Origin: Amesomyces nigricolor
Taxonomy: Eukaryota > Ascomycota > Sordariomycetes > Sordariales > Chaetomiaceae
DNA length: 64,000 nucleotides
Direction of reading: 5' to 3'
Assembly: GCA_004802645.1 (NCBI GenBank)
Contig: SRKS01000004.1
Location: forward strand, 2,046,001 to 2,110,000
The translations under genes were made by a program, and so were the position numbers. The stretch's first letter is position 1. Each line of letters opens with the position of its first letter. Below the pieces are notes generated by a model that was given only the letters and a program-made list of their open reading frames with translations, did not search any database and was not told the origin of the DNA. Of this stretch, positions 11,336 through 21,816 are shown piece by piece.

Positions 11336-12610
11336 TGCGAAGTGGGTAGTCGATGCCTTCGACTAGGTGTTCAGATGTTTTGGCTCCGCTGGTGTGCCGT
11401 CGAAGGCGTCTTGATCCGACTTCTCCACTGAGAAATCAAGAATGCTCGTATCTATCCGAACTTGCTGCTTCCAAAGGGAAGGCAGTTGGACAGGACGGGC
11501 CGGGGTTATGCTCTCAATCTGAGTTGTGTAGCGTGATCAAGATTTATGCCTGCGTATCTATTTGAAGAGGATAGTTCGTGGACTTTGGTTGCAATGGAGA
11601 TCAGAAACGTGCTCAGGCCAGCTAAAGATCTCAGTCAAGTAGCTAGAACCCGCTTCTAGTTTTAGTCTCTTTTCTTTTCTGCAAATCTTCGGGGTTCTTC
11701 CTTTTGGCGGGTGGCTGAAGGTGGCGTGTCTGACAGCTGGAGGGCCCAGAAGTCAGAGGAAGGGGGAAAAGACGGACGATAAGGTTGGAAGGGAGTTCTA
11801 CTGTATGAAATCACATCTAGCATCAACTTGTATGCAAGCTTCTGAGGGCAAACAGCGGATTTGAACCGCTGTTTTCTCCGAGCACGCCGTCAAGAGTCTG
11901 GGTCAAGATGTATCTCCGCTCTTTACAAGCAGGGAAGGGTTTGTTTCACGCGGGTATCTGCAGGTCTCGATCATGCATGCTTCATCTTGTGCTCTCCACC
12001 CAGGGGAATGGATGGATGACAAGTTCAGAGTAGTGGTGCATGACAACTTAGCTTTCAAGACCAGAGAATTATTGATGGATATAAAATATAATAAAGACCG
12101 TTGGCAGTGGAAAGCTCCAGGCTCGGCCGATGCTTTGAGTCCAAGCCTTGAGTTGCTCGTTTGTTGCCTCAGGAGGGACTGGGCATATGCAGCTTGGTCT
12201 TGTTTCAGCGTTTTCTACATACCGATTTGCTGTTTGTTTGCGAGGTTGCTGGAAGCTCCAGTTTGTCCCAAGAGCTTGCACAGCCGCTTGTTCCTCCTCG
12301 TACGAACTGTGAGATCTCTTGTCCACAAATCCGACGAGTCGGACAAGACATCAACTCGACTCGGTTTCACACGCTTGCACTTGGGGTTTAATGTCAGACA
12401 AATGCAGATGTTTCCGTCCTACGCCGAGAGAAATTACCATACAGAATCCAGCCTACCCGTGTTCCCCGTGCCCAATATCACTTAAAACCAACAGAAAAGA
12501 CATGCACTCATCCACGTCATACTGCCAGCTGAAACCCGAGCCCTCACAGAAACCACTTGAATCAACCCACCCTTCAACCCCCCTCACCCCCTCCCCTTCT
12601 TCACCACCCC
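11336..12610. other. 1.3 kb gene-free spacer
   Basis: It lies between the MIF-domain gene (its 5' side) and the end of the four-helix membrane protein gene. It holds a perfect 9-bp inverted repeat at 11850-11874. The 170-codon frame at 11973-12485 shows no family pattern. Confidence 0.5.
11850..11874 (-). repeat. 9-bp perfect inverted repeat with a tRNA T-loop-like loop
   Basis: The arms AAACAGCGG and CCGCTGTTT enclose a 7-nt loop. On the minus strand the loop is TTCAAAT and the core GGTTCAAATCC matches a pol III B-box/T-arm consensus. A usable acceptor stem and anticodon arm are not visible upstream, so it is not called a tRNA gene. Confidence 0.6.
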
Positions 12611-13351
12611 TCACGGCAGCACATTCGTCTTCCTCCCCTCCCCCTCCCCCTCCCTCTCCACCTCCCTCTCAACCTTCATCTGCAACGCCGCCAGGACAAG
12701 CGCCACAAACTCAACTGGAATCAGCAAAATAGCCAGGTACAGCCCCGCATGGCTCTGGCGGCAGAGGGTAGCCCAATGCGGCTGCTGCGACATGGGGATG
12801 TCCTTCCAGCGGCAGGTCCACGAGACGAAGGTGTCGACTAGCTGCGAGGTGTTGACGACGTAGTAGAAGATGACGGCGATGAGGGCGGCGGCGACGCCGA
12901 TGAGGGGGGCGAGGAAGGTGAGGGAGGTGTGGGTTGTTTGGCGGGAGCGGAGCTGCGGGGAGGGGGTTAGTGAGGGGTGGTGAGGGGGTGGTGGGAGGGG
13001 AGGGGGGAAGGGGTGGCTTACAGATTGGACTTGGCTGAAGCAGAGGGCGATGATGTTTGAGACGAGGACGATGGTGCTTCCGATGACGAGCGAGACGGTC
13101 GGGCGGATGTTGAACTGCTCTGGCCAGAGGGGCAGCTGGAACTTGGAGGCGACGTGTGTCTCTTGGTAGACACGGAGCATGTTGCCCGAGACGCCGAGGA
13201 CGGTCATGCCCATGAGGAGGGCTAGTGCCGTGGCGCCTACCCGGGCACTGTCGATCATCCGGACGGAGCGCATCTTGGACTGAAGGGCGGGGTTATAGGA
13301 GTCTGCCTCGAAGGAGGAGCCCGAGCGTTGTGAACGGCCACTCTTCTCCAT
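12611..13351 (-). CDS. four-helix integral membrane protein (MARVEL-like), 223 aa
   Basis: Two exons, 13351-13022 and 12952-12611. The 69-bp intron (GTAAGC...GCAG) is a multiple of three and would read through as a Pro-rich insert if retained. The protein has a short Ser/Arg-rich cytosolic N-terminus and four hydrophobic segments: ALALLMGMTVLGVSG, VIGSTIVLVSNIIALCF, FLAPLIGVAAALIAVIFYYV and LYLAILLIPVEFVALVLAAL. A Cys-containing loop (WTCRWKD...ATLCRQ) lies between helices 3 and 4. A Glu/Arg-rich tail follows. The topology, with both ends inside and a Cys pair outside, resembles MARVEL-type fungal membrane proteins, but no diagnostic motif is visible, so function stays open. The upstream gene-free sequence (13352-14584) gives no contextual clue. 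Confidence 0.75.
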   Translation of the reverse strand: MEKSGRSQRSGSSFEADSYNPALQSKMRSVRMIDSARVGATALALLMGMTVLGVSGNMLRVYQETHVASKFQLPLWPEQFNIRPTVSLVIGSTIVLVSNIIALCFSQVQSVSHPFPPPLPPPPHHPSLTPSPQLRSRQTTHTSLTFLAPLIGVAAALIAVIFYYVVNTSQLVDTFVSWTCRWKDIPMSQQPHWATLCRQSHAGLYLAILLIPVEFVALVLAALQMKVEREVEREGEGEGRKTNVLP

Positions 13352-14584
13352 TTTGTATGTCGTTTCTTGGTGTTGAGAGCGCTGCTCGAGGAGAAGATGC
13401 AGGAAGGACTGGGTATCAAAACTCGAGAAGAGAAGCAGTGCAACAGGAAATCGTCAAAAGAACCTAAAGAAAACCAAACAGAAGACAGAAGATGCAATGA
13501 AATGGAACGGCAGAACTACTGAAGCAGAAGCAGACAGCCGACGAGCAGGTTGACGATACTAATACTATTCCCTCTCAACTCACCGCAGCCTCAAGCGCCG
13601 AAGCAGCTTGCTGCATCCAGACAACTCCGGGTGACCTAAGACCGATGGGCGGTTAAGCCATGCACTTCCCCTGGCCCTCAGAGATCAATGCCCATGCCCT
13701 CAATAGGAGACCACATCTGAGGTACAGAAAGACGCACACCCGCCCTCCGCAATCTCATCTCACTGGCGTGCCATCCCCGGAACCAGGAATAGACCCGCAG
13801 ATTGGCCCAGGAACCGGCGCCAAAGAAGGTGCAGATTAGCAAGGGACTTTCTGGAAGCGCATCGAGAATCCCCTGCAACCAGTGAGATCTTGTCGAGATT
13901 TCCCCTTCAGCCAGTGAGATCTCAGATCTGATTTCGTCACTCTCAGCCCACCCGGCCGCCCGCCGTGGCCGCCACGCGAACTTCCCCGCCGGGCGCTTAA
14001 CCCAACGGCGAGCCAATGGCGGGGAGCGAGGCAGCATCGGCATGTTTGGAGCTGGCGCTTCGGGTTCGGCACGCAGCTGCATGCTCTAGCCCGACTGGAA
14101 TTGGGGGGATGTCGAATGCTATTTGTGTTTGATGGTTGAAGAACAATGGTTCATGAGACTTGATGTTGTTCAGAATATTGACGGCTCGAGACGCCCATCC
14201 TGCAGAGGGTATGTTAGCATGCCGATATCCGCATCGTCGGGCGGTAAATGAGGGGGCCTTTTCTGGAAGTGAATGAGACTTTCCCGGGTTGAGAAGTTAA
14301 CAAATTCTTTGAGGTTAACTTTTGGAGGAAGAAGGAAGGAGAGGAACGAAGAGGTTGGAGGAGTGGAATCATTGACCAATAACCCTAACCCGCACACCAT
14401 CCCAAACACCCTTGACAACCACAAATTCTAACCTGTTACTCCGTACAGTGTAAGTCTACCGGTCTAGGTATCGCGCACTCTCCAAAGACTTTTCTCTTTT
14501 CCTGAAGGGTATCAAAAACACGCTGCGTCATCGCTCGCTCAAACCACCTACGCCGAAGCCAAAGCCCCTTCCATCATCCCTCCC
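13352..14584. other. 1.2 kb gene-free spacer
   Basis: It holds the 5' side of the four-helix membrane protein gene and the 3' side of the hydrolase gene. I see no RNA gene, and no ORF with coding character. The right end (14560-14700) is extremely C-rich on the + strand and runs into the 3' end of the next coding region. Confidence 0.5.
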
Positions 14585-17077
14585 TCAACCCCTAACCCCC
14601 TCCCCATTCTCAACCCCAAGCCCCAAACCAATCCCCTTCCCCCTCCCCCTCACCACGGCCATTAACCCCCTCCCCACCCCCCCCAAATCCCCCAACATCG
14701 TAATATGCCCCCTATCCGTCCGCACCTTCCCGCCATACACCAGCTCATACCCCGGCGGGAGCATCGCCTCACGAGCAAGCACCACGCCATCGCCACTGGC
14801 AAACATCAGATCGTCATAGGCATCGGCACACGCGATTGCGTCGCGCGAGGCGACACCGGCCCCGCAGCAGGTTGGGATGTCCTTGGCGTACATTACTGCT
14901 AATGGGGGGTAGAGGTTGGAGGATTGGTGGTGGGGGTTGTGGGCGAGTTCGGAGCGGAAGAGGGCAGTTTGGGCGAGAGTGCGGGTTAGGTAGGTGAGGT
15001 TGCGGGCGCGGAGAGTGGAAGAAGTCGTGGAGGTGTTGTTGCTGCTGTGGGCTTTTGGAGGGGGGTTGGTGGTGGTGGTGTTGGTGGTGTCGGGGGAGGA
15101 GCTGCTGTTCATTTGCGGGGCAAGAGTGCGGTCTTTGAAGATGGTGTGGCTGACTTCGGCGGGAAGGGACCGCTTCGTTTGGGTGCCGCTTCTGTTGCGC
15201 AGGGGGAGACTGGGGAGGGAGTCGGAGAGGCTGAGGAGCGAGCCGAAGGTGCTGGTTCGGGAGAAGGCGGGCAGAGCTGGTTCGGAGACGGCGGGGCAGA
15301 GGCGGTACTTGACCCAGTCTTGGGCGTTGTAGAAGTCGACGGGGTACTCCTCCTTGGTGATCCTGTTGACGAAGCAGTAGCCGTCTTCGGGGAGGAAGAC
15401 GAAGCTCGTCCGCAGGGAGAAGTTGACCTGCGCGCTGAGGATCTTCTCGTTGAAGGCGACTGCGTCTCCGTTTCGCATCGGTCCGAGGATATTAATGCAC
15501 CGCTGCGGTGCGCCGACGTACAAGACGCCCGAGAAGAGCTCGGGCCGCTGATTGACGGCATGCCGGGTGATGACGCCGCCGAGACTGTGTGCAATAACGA
15601 GGGCGCCCCGCTTCTCTTTGGGGACACCGGGCTGATTTGATGGCAGCCTCTCGAGGAACCTGACCAGTTTGCGTGACAATAGGTGGGGGCTGAGCCTCCA
15701 GTCGTAACCATAGTCGTGTACCCTGAGCTTGCCCGCCCGGGCATTCTCGCACTCCCTCAGCTTCTTGAACAGCCTCTTCGAGATATCGACCGGGCCGATG
15801 TTCTGGAGCATCCCGTCGGCGATGATGCTTTTCTCCATATTTTCCTCATCCTCCGGATCCAACCCAACTTCCAGGTTAACCTTCCTCACCCCAAGCTGTA
15901 CTTTAACCGGCACCCACAGCCGTCTATGCGGCGGCTTAGCCGAGCGCAGAATCGAACCCCTGTATCCGCCCATGATAACAATATCCCCGGTTAGTGTCTC
16001 CAGGACGGCATCCAGGGGGTCTTGGGCCGCGCTCTGGCTATTGCGCACGGAGCTTGACCGCTGCACGCCGGGCATCGGCTCTGTCATTGTCTTCTTCAGG
16101 ATCGGAGTGTTCAGCAAACCTAGCGTGGTCAGTCCATGGAGCCATGGAGGTGAGCATGCGTCAGTGAACCTACTCGGCATCTGGGGCAGCTTGAACGAGG
16201 GGCTGTCGAAGCTGTCCTTGATGGCCTTGAACCGCACGTTCACCTGCTCGCGGACGTGGACAAAGCGCTCGTCATCTCCGAGGGAGGAGACTCGGGACAG
16301 GGTGTGATAGAGGAGAGAGTCGTCTGACGCAGTGTGGCGGAGGGTGCGAGGTCTGGCGGAATCTGGCTGGACGGGGAGAGGTTGGGAAGCTGAGAGATCC
16401 GAAAAGGGGCGTGTGGAAGGCTTCTCCGGGGCTAAAAGCCCCACTGCTGTACGAGGATGCAATGCTTGCCCGTCCTTAGGTGTCGAGTGAGAGGAGAAGA
16501 ATGTCGGTGTCGTAAGATTTGGAATGAGTCCGGAAGGAATAGAAATAGATGGCAGGGCTTTCGAAAGCCTCTTCAAGGCACCCTCACCAATTGAGTGAGC
16601 GCGCTGGTTCCGCGTTTGGAATGCCGCAGCCATGGACGATCGGAACCGGCCCGGGCCCGGTTCGTTAACCTGGAACTGCTTCGGCCCGGCCTGCCATGGC
16701 GTGGGGAACCGAACCACGGGAGGCGTGTACTCCGGAGTAGTCCCCAATGTTTCGGGCGCGTCTTCTTGAACTGGTCCGTCTGTTTGCGTCTGCTTGGCAG
16801 GACTCGGCTCGTCGCTCTCCGACATATCGAAAAGCCCTCCGCCGGGTTGGCGTTCAAAGACCGCCGCCTTCTCAGCGGCCGGAGTCCTTGGGGAGGCGAG
16901 AAGGGTCGCAAGAGGGCCAATTGCCGGCTGCAAGAACGATTGGGCGTCCGCCTGATCAAAATCCAGGTCGTCGATCTCGGCCTCGTCTGATTGAGATAAA
17001 TCGCGTTCGTCGAGCGGTGGCAGCGCGTCCTGCGCCAGCGTGGGGGCGGAAACGGGAAGGTCGGGTACTGCCTCCAT
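14585..17077 (-). CDS. LCAT/PGAP1-like alpha/beta hydrolase, 812 aa
   Basis: Predicted serine hydrolase or acyltransferase acting on lipids. It is read from the ATG at 17077; the frame is open to 17092, but only through a TTG. One likely 54-bp intron (16120-16173) interrupts the frame in phase and would insert 18 residues if retained. The N-terminal 330 residues are disordered and Ser/Pro-rich, with basic stretches. The catalytic region has a beta-strand and nucleophile elbow VIAHSLGG with Ser at about 480. It is followed by SGVLYVGAPQRCINILGP, then GDGVV with a candidate Asp at about 745 and RGHITML with a candidate His at about 773. This gives a visible Ser-Asp-His triad in the LCAT order. 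VHDYGYDWRLSPHLLSRKL upstream of the elbow is also typical of LCAT-like proteins. No signal peptide is seen, so a cytosolic or organelle-surface site is likely. Substrate is unknown. The last 40 residues are a Gly/Val low-complexity tail. Confidence 0.85.
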   Translation of the reverse strand: MEAVPDLPVSAPTLAQDALPPLDERDLSQSDEAEIDDLDFDQADAQSFLQPAIGPLATLLASPRTPAAEKAAVFERQPGGGLFDMSESDEPSPAKQTQTDGPVQEDAPETLGTTPEYTPPVVRFPTPWQAGPKQFQVNEPGPGRFRSSMAAAFQTRNQRAHSIGEGALKRLSKALPSISIPSGLIPNLTTPTFFSSHSTPKDGQALHPRTAVGLLAPEKPSTRPFSDLSASQPLPVQPDSARPRTLRHTASDDSLLYHTLSRVSSLGDDERFVHVREQVNVRFKAIKDSFDSPSFKLPQMPSRFTDACSPPWLHGLTTLGLLNTPILKKTMTEPMPGVQRSSSVRNSQSAAQDPLDAVLETLTGDIVIMGGYRGSILRSAKPPHRRLWVPVKVQLGVRKVNLEVGLDPEDEENMEKSIIADGMLQNIGPVDISKRLFKKLRECENARAGKLRVHDYGYDWRLSPHLLSRKLVRFLERLPSNQPGVPKEKRGALVIAHSLGGVITRHAVNQRPELFSGVLYVGAPQRCINILGPMRNGDAVAFNEKILSAQVNFSLRTSFVFLPEDGYCFVNRITKEEYPVDFYNAQDWVKYRLCPAVSEPALPAFSRTSTFGSLLSLSDSLPSLPLRNRSGTQTKRSLPAEVSHTIFKDRTLAPQMNSSSSPDTTNTTTTNPPPKAHSSNNTSTTSSTLRARNLTYLTRTLAQTALFRSELAHNPHHQSSNLYPPLAVMYAKDIPTCCGAGVASRDAIACADAYDDLMFASGDGVVLAREAMLPPGYELVYGGKVRTDRGHITMLGDLGGVGRGLMAVVRGRGKGIGLGLGVENGEGVRG

Positions 17078-17959
17078 CTTATAACAGGTCAAAGGAGGTT
17101 CTAGGGACGTCGAGAGAGGAGACCCCTGCGTGTCAAGAGAGGTTTAGGTCGAGGACGAGCCCGGAGAGCCTGGGTCTCGGGATGCTGGTGCTGGTTCTGA
17201 AGGTCTTAAGGGTGAGGGTGTCGTGGTTCTCACGAGGCAAGTGGCTGTGCTATCCCTGCTGCTCACTCAGACTGCTCCTGCAAGGGCCCCGGCAGGGTCT
17301 TGCTTCCTAAGATTGGACACTAGGCGACAACATGCAGGTGCCCACGAGGGATATCAGATGGTTCTATCCGCGTACTTAAGCTGACGCAGGATGTAAGCTA
17401 AGATGAGGCTGAAAAAGGCCTAACGGGCAGCACATTCGGGTGGCTCGGAGGCTCGGGGCCCCAACAGGGCCGGGCCTTGTCCTGTCGTTGGTAGCGGACC
17501 TGCTGCGGTAGGGATAGGGGAGGGAGACGGCCCCATCGCGGCCGTGCCACCCCAATGAGGAAGCCCCCCGGCTTACTCGTTCTGTGTGATCGGTCCCTGA
17601 TTTTGGTGCCTAACATTAGAGTTCTCATTGCATGGCAGTGTCGTACACGCATCTCGGCCGAGTCACTGCGTTCGATGCTTCCTGGGCGATGGGTTAAATG
17701 TTTTCTTTGACGTCACAGCGCTAGAAGCGGTTGCGCTGTTCCAGAACCTTGGCACCAACCCAAGCACGCGTTCCGGAGATATCTCACCCAGCCCGATGGT
17801 CCCACCCCATCCCGGCCGTTCCCGCCTCCCTGTGGCTCCGGCTGCTCGGGAGCAGACCCGCATCGGCATTGATCTTTGGCCCACTTCGTCTCGGATGCGG
17901 CCAAACGGTCCTTGTGCCACCATACATGTGATGAGCTGGCCAACAAAAGCCGGCCTTTC
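17078..17959. other. 0.9 kb spacer between two minus-strand genes
   Basis: It contains the hydrolase promoter and the GST 3' region. No additional gene, repeat or RNA is visible. Confidence 0.5.
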
Positions 17960-18890
17960 TCAGATGCGCGCGGATGGCTTGTCAGGCGTGGGCAGGATGG
18001 AAAAGCCACCCTCGATCTCCTCGATCTTGCTCACAGACTTCTTCCATCCAGGCTCCGCCTCTAGGCGCTCGATGTAGGCGTGGAGTTTGGGAAATGTCTC
18101 CTTGAACGAGCCGTTCTTCCAGCTCCCCATTGCATCAAAAACCTTGTCTTTCCCTGCGATGAGGGGGTAGCTGAATATGATATCAGCGCCAGTGAGTTTG
18201 GAGCCACACATATAAGGGCCGCCACCGGGGGATGTCTCAAGGAACCCCTCCAGCATGGCAAAGTGCCGCTTCATGTTCGGGAAAACGAGCATGCTGATGA
18301 GCTGGTTCGCAACGAGTGATGTCAGGGGCCGCACGAGGAACGGGACGCTGGGTCCTTTCAGACCTGCCAAACAAAGGGTCAGCGCTTTGGCGTGGCTGGG
18401 TTGGCAGGAGTTGACATACCCCCCATGATGAAGTTCAGGACCATGGTGAACATGAAGCTGCCCTCCATGTAATGCAGCAGGTACTCATAGCGCATCCACC
18501 CCTCCGTTTCGCCTCCGACCTTGCCTTCCTGGCCGTCCTTCCACCGCTGGGGCACCAGCGACTTGCTGTTTGAGAAATGTTCACACAAATACTTGACGAT
18601 GAAGCCCGTCTCGGCGAGCACGATGTCCTCTGAAGCGCCTGGTGGCGTGATAGTGATCGTCGGCGACTTGCCAAGCGGATGGATCTTCTTGAGCTCGGGA
18701 GGAGCCAGCATGCTCTTCTGGCGGTGGTAGATCTCCAACTCGTATGGGATCTGGAGCTCCTCAAGCAACCAGAGGATGCTCTGAGCCCGAGAGCCATCGA
18801 GCCTGGCACAGTGTGAATAGCGTCACAGAGCAAGTATGCAGGCTGGGAGGAACAGTACCAATGGAGCTTGACTTTCGCTTCTTCTGCCAT
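17960..18890 (-). CDS. glutathione S-transferase, 272 aa
   Basis: Conjugates glutathione to electrophiles, or acts as a peroxidase, in the cytosol. Three exons: 18890-18859 (32 nt), 18802-18420 and 18363-17960, with two 56-bp introns. The N-terminal thioredoxin fold reads VKLHWLDGSRAQSILWLLEEL, which holds the Ser of the GSH-activating region, then LKKIHPLGKSPTI with the cis-Pro loop, then LAETGFIVKYL with the gamma-glutamyl-binding ETG. The all-helical C-terminal domain contains LEGFLETS, YMCGSKLTGADIIFSYPLI (the conserved N-capping Asp) and LHAYIERLEAEPGWKKS. This arrangement fits the fungal Gtt1-like class. It is transcribed divergently from the complex I subunit gene across 754 bp, so a shared promoter is possible but not demonstrated. 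Confidence 0.93.
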
Positions 18891-19644
18891 GCTTAGGACC
18901 AAATTGAACAAGTTATTACTGGAGTCTGAATTCGAGTAAGATTGAATTGGTGATGAAAACAGATGGGAGTTGAGAGGACTTTAAGGTCCCAAAAGTTGCC
19001 CCTTGTCCTGAGTTCACACTCGGCAAGGTCGTTAGCCCGGAAGCCGAGGCACTGCGAGGTCTTACCGTCCTAGTTGTAGGATTTCGTCACTGCCCGATTA
19101 CTTGAAAGTTCCAAACCAATTCCCGCAATGCCAAGCGGTGGTTAGTGATGCTAAATCAAGAGTTCTATCAAGATGGAGATCTGGTGCCCTTGGGATCGAG
19201 TTTCGCTCGCTCGAAATTAGCTAAGAAATGGGAATCTGCGAGAGTGGAGTTGGAAGCCGAAGGCGAAGTTGACGACCGTTTCCAGGACGGTAAATCAGAC
19301 ATTGATTCTTTACATATCGACAGAAATACACTTGAAGATGAAAGAAAAAAGAAATTCGAAGTATTCGAAGTAAAGAGCCACGAGAATTTGCCTCGTCCTC
19401 AACATCGTCGTTTGCGGGAAGGAACCAAGGCAAACAAACACCGCGGCCACGTGACCACATCTCAACCAAGCCCCACCACCCACCAAGCTCTCGGCGCCAA
19501 GACACACTGCTCTGACGGCAGGTCCCGAAGCTCAGCACCTCACCAGCAGGCGAACCTCGAACTTCGAAACCCCGAGACGGCCCTTCGACCGACGCCCAGC
19601 ACCACCCAACCCGTGTTCGCCAGGGACGACCCTCACACTCCAAG
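18891..19644. promoter_or_regulatory. bidirectional spacer between GST and a complex I subunit gene
   Basis: Divergent start codons are separated by 754 bp without another plausible gene. A 179-codon frame crosses it on the + strand (19145-19684) but lacks any family pattern and overlaps the downstream first exon in another frame. Confidence 0.45.
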
Positions 19645-20157
19645 ATGGCTGGCCTTCCGCATAACAGTGCGCTCCCCCCCCTAATTCCCCGGCCAATTGG
19701 CCCCAGTGACGACGGATCGAAACAGTCAGCTAATTAACCCTCTTTGCGCGCAACAGAGTTGGCCTTGGACCCGGCCCTGGTCAAGCTCGGGAGTACGTCG
19801 ACCCTCCCTCTCCCCTTCCTCGCATACCGATCAGACGATGGCCATTGAGCATGGCTTTCCCGAGATGTGCAACGGGGACGGGCGCTGACCGAGCTGCGCA
19901 GACATGAAGCAGAACCGTTACAAGTACTTCAGGTGGACCAAGCACACAGCGACCGTTACATTCCTGGCTGTCATTGTCGTCCCGGGCATTTGCGGATATT
20001 TGGGATATAAGACTGATGTTAGTATTCCCTGGTCTAGAGGAAGATGGGGGCAGATACGGGCTGAGAGCGACGTTGGGCACCCTGCTGACTTGGATTGTGC
20101 TAGGGCCTTTGGGATATGCGGGCGAAGCGGAGGGGCGATATTATTTCCGAGCGCTAA
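19645..20157 (+). CDS. small mitochondrial complex I accessory subunit (NDUFB4/B15-like), 75 aa
   Basis: Four exons: 19645-19666, 19757-19792, 19902-20017 and 20104-20157. The introns are 90, 109 and 86 bp, so they outweigh the 228 nt of coding sequence. The protein begins MAGLPHN, continues LDPALVKLG and NRYKYFRWTKHTA, has one membrane helix (VTFLAVIVVPGICGYLGY) and ends WDMRAKRRGDIISER. Fungal complex I proteins of the B15/6.6-kDa type share the MAGLPHN start, the RYKYFRW motif, one helix and a WD-R-KRRGD end. It therefore probably sits in the proximal membrane arm of NADH:ubiquinone oxidoreductase. The match is from recalled family features, not a search. No cleaved presequence is apparent, as expected for such subunits. 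Confidence 0.85.
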
Positions 20158-20558
20158 GAGATTGGATGGCGATGATGGAGAGGAAGTGTACGGCATTGTA
20201 CATAGGCTGCGCGATACCCGGCCGCGGGGCGGGGCAGTCACGAATTATACCAACATATCACGGACCAAGACCGTCATGATGCTTTCGCACTTCTGTTGGC
20301 CGTGATCTCACAACGCCGGTTACCTTTGATATGTCGCTCGAGGGGCATTGGCCGGGATATCACCAACACACCGTCTTGGTCGCTTACAGGTATCGAGAGC
20401 ATTCCCACGGAAACACAAATTGGGATGGATTTGAGATCACAAAACAACCGCTGCTGGTATATTCCGCCCAACGCCCTTTCGAACCCGCTATTTTCGCTCC
20501 AGCTCCTAACAAGGTAAATACGCTGTGTTGGCCTGGTGCCCGCTTCTCCTGTTCCACT

Positions 20559-20966
20559 TCAATAGCAATCCTTCGACTTCTGGCCCTTCTGAACACTTTT
20601 CCATCCCGTCCCGCACTTATGACCAGGGTGCCTGCGTGCCTTCGGACCAGCTTGTATCGATTGGCGCAAGCCTATAGTAGAGATGGGGTCAAACTGCTCT
20701 GTCGATGCATCTACGGCGCATTCAAGCTCGATAACTTCCATATCCCCTGCATCGGGTAGGGGGTCCATCTCTGACGGACGCGGCAGGCTGGCTAACCACT
20801 TCAAAACCCTTCCTCTCTTCAACTGCAGCTTCCTCGAAAAACTCAGCTTGCACGGAGGACCCATCAGAGATAGCGGTCTGCGTTGTTCTTCGTCCAAGGC
20901 GTGTTTCAGCTCGTCCATCCTCTCCGGGGGAGGCAGACCCTCTACCCACGCCCTGATCCTTTTCAT
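20559..20966 (-). CDS. possible small ORF directly downstream of SAP18, 135 aa
   Basis: From its ATG at 20966 the frame encodes an Arg/Glu-rich, helix-prone sequence including AWVEGLPPPERMDELKHAL, KLQLKRGRVLKWLASLP and MEVIELECAVD. It looks coding for about the first 95 residues and less so after that. It lies in exactly the same frame as SAP18 and follows its TAG stop (21003-21005) without another stop, so it could also be a C-terminal extension reached by readthrough or an unrecognised splice. I do not recognise the family. Weak support only. The stretch 20158-20558 beside it, downstream of the complex I gene, holds nothing I can identify. Confidence 0.25.
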   Translation of the reverse strand: MKRIRAWVEGLPPPERMDELKHALDEEQRRPLSLMGPPCKLSFSRKLQLKRGRVLKWLASLPRPSEMDPLPDAGDMEVIELECAVDASTEQFDPISTIGLRQSIQAGPKARRHPGHKCGTGWKSVQKGQKSKDCY

Positions 20967-21002
20967 CCACGGTTCGTTCCAATCCTCTCGAGAACTGGGT
21001 CC

Positions 21003-21816
21003 CTATCTCCCCCACCGGCCGGAGTCGGGAGCGTCGTCAGGCAGTCTGTCTCCCCTCCTCCATTCGCCATCTGGGAACGCACCCGCACCGCCTCCGCGCG
21101 AAAAGGGCTCCTCCCGGTCCCGATAATGCCCCCCGGTGCGACCACGCGGATGACCACCCCCCCTGCTCCCTCCTCCACGGAAACCCCGCGGCGGGCCATA
21201 ATCCCTCTCCCTCCCTGCTGAATGCGCCGACGGCAGCTCGCTCTCGGGCCCCCTCGCCCCAATCCCACTCCCCCTCCCAACCTTGGCCGCACTCGCAGGG
21301 GTCACATTCCCCGTGAGCTCATTCGGCCGCAGAATCGCACAGCTGATATAATCCCCCGGAATAAATCTCGCATCGGCCAGCGTCTTCATACTCTCATTGA
21401 CCTCATCCACCGGCACGCCTTCCCCCGGCCCGGCGCCAGGCATCCCCCGGCCGAGCACGACGCTTCCCAGGTCCTTGGCGACGAAGCGCGTTGGTGTGGC
21501 GCGCGCGTCGGCGTAGATGAGGCGGAAGACGAGACGGGTGCCAATCGCGGGAGAGGGGAGGATGGGCGGGGAGGCGTCGAGGAGGTGGTGCGCGAGCTCG
21601 GTCAGCGTGCAGTTGGTCCAGGTGTAAACGTAAAGGCAGGGGGTAGGGAGGATGGGGGTGTCGAATTCTTGGGGCCTGAGGGGAAGGGTTAGTGGGGGTT
21701 GGGGTGGTTTCGATGGGGGAGGGGGATGTGTACCAGTGGAATGCACCCGTGCGGTAGAAGACCTTCACCAAGGTTGGAATCGTCTCGTCCCGTCGTGGCT
21801 CCTCGGAAGGGCTCAT
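21003..21816 (-). CDS. sap18: SAP18 family protein (Sin3-associated polypeptide 18), 251 aa
   Basis: SAP18 has a ubiquitin-like fold and works with the Sin3-HDAC co-repressor and, in animals, the ASAP/EJC splicing complex. Two exons, 21816-21734 and 21675-21003, flank a 58-bp intron. The conserved core runs ETIPTLVKVFYRTGAFHW, FDTPILPTPCLYVYTWTNCTLTELAHHLL, LVFRLIYADA and ARFIPGDYISCAI. These match the family's strand-helix order, including the YTW..CTL.EL signature. A C-terminal RGG-type tail (GGGSRGGGHPRGRTGGHYRDREE) of about 75 residues suggests RNA contact, which is inference from composition. It is divergent from prp18 across 452 bp. The frame stays open after its TAG stop (see the entry immediately downstream). 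Confidence 0.92.

Noticed and set aside
11840..11930. Possible tRNA gene on the minus strand
   Set aside because: Only the T-arm fits. The acceptor stem partner and anticodon arm are missing, and the hairpin is longer than a T-stem.
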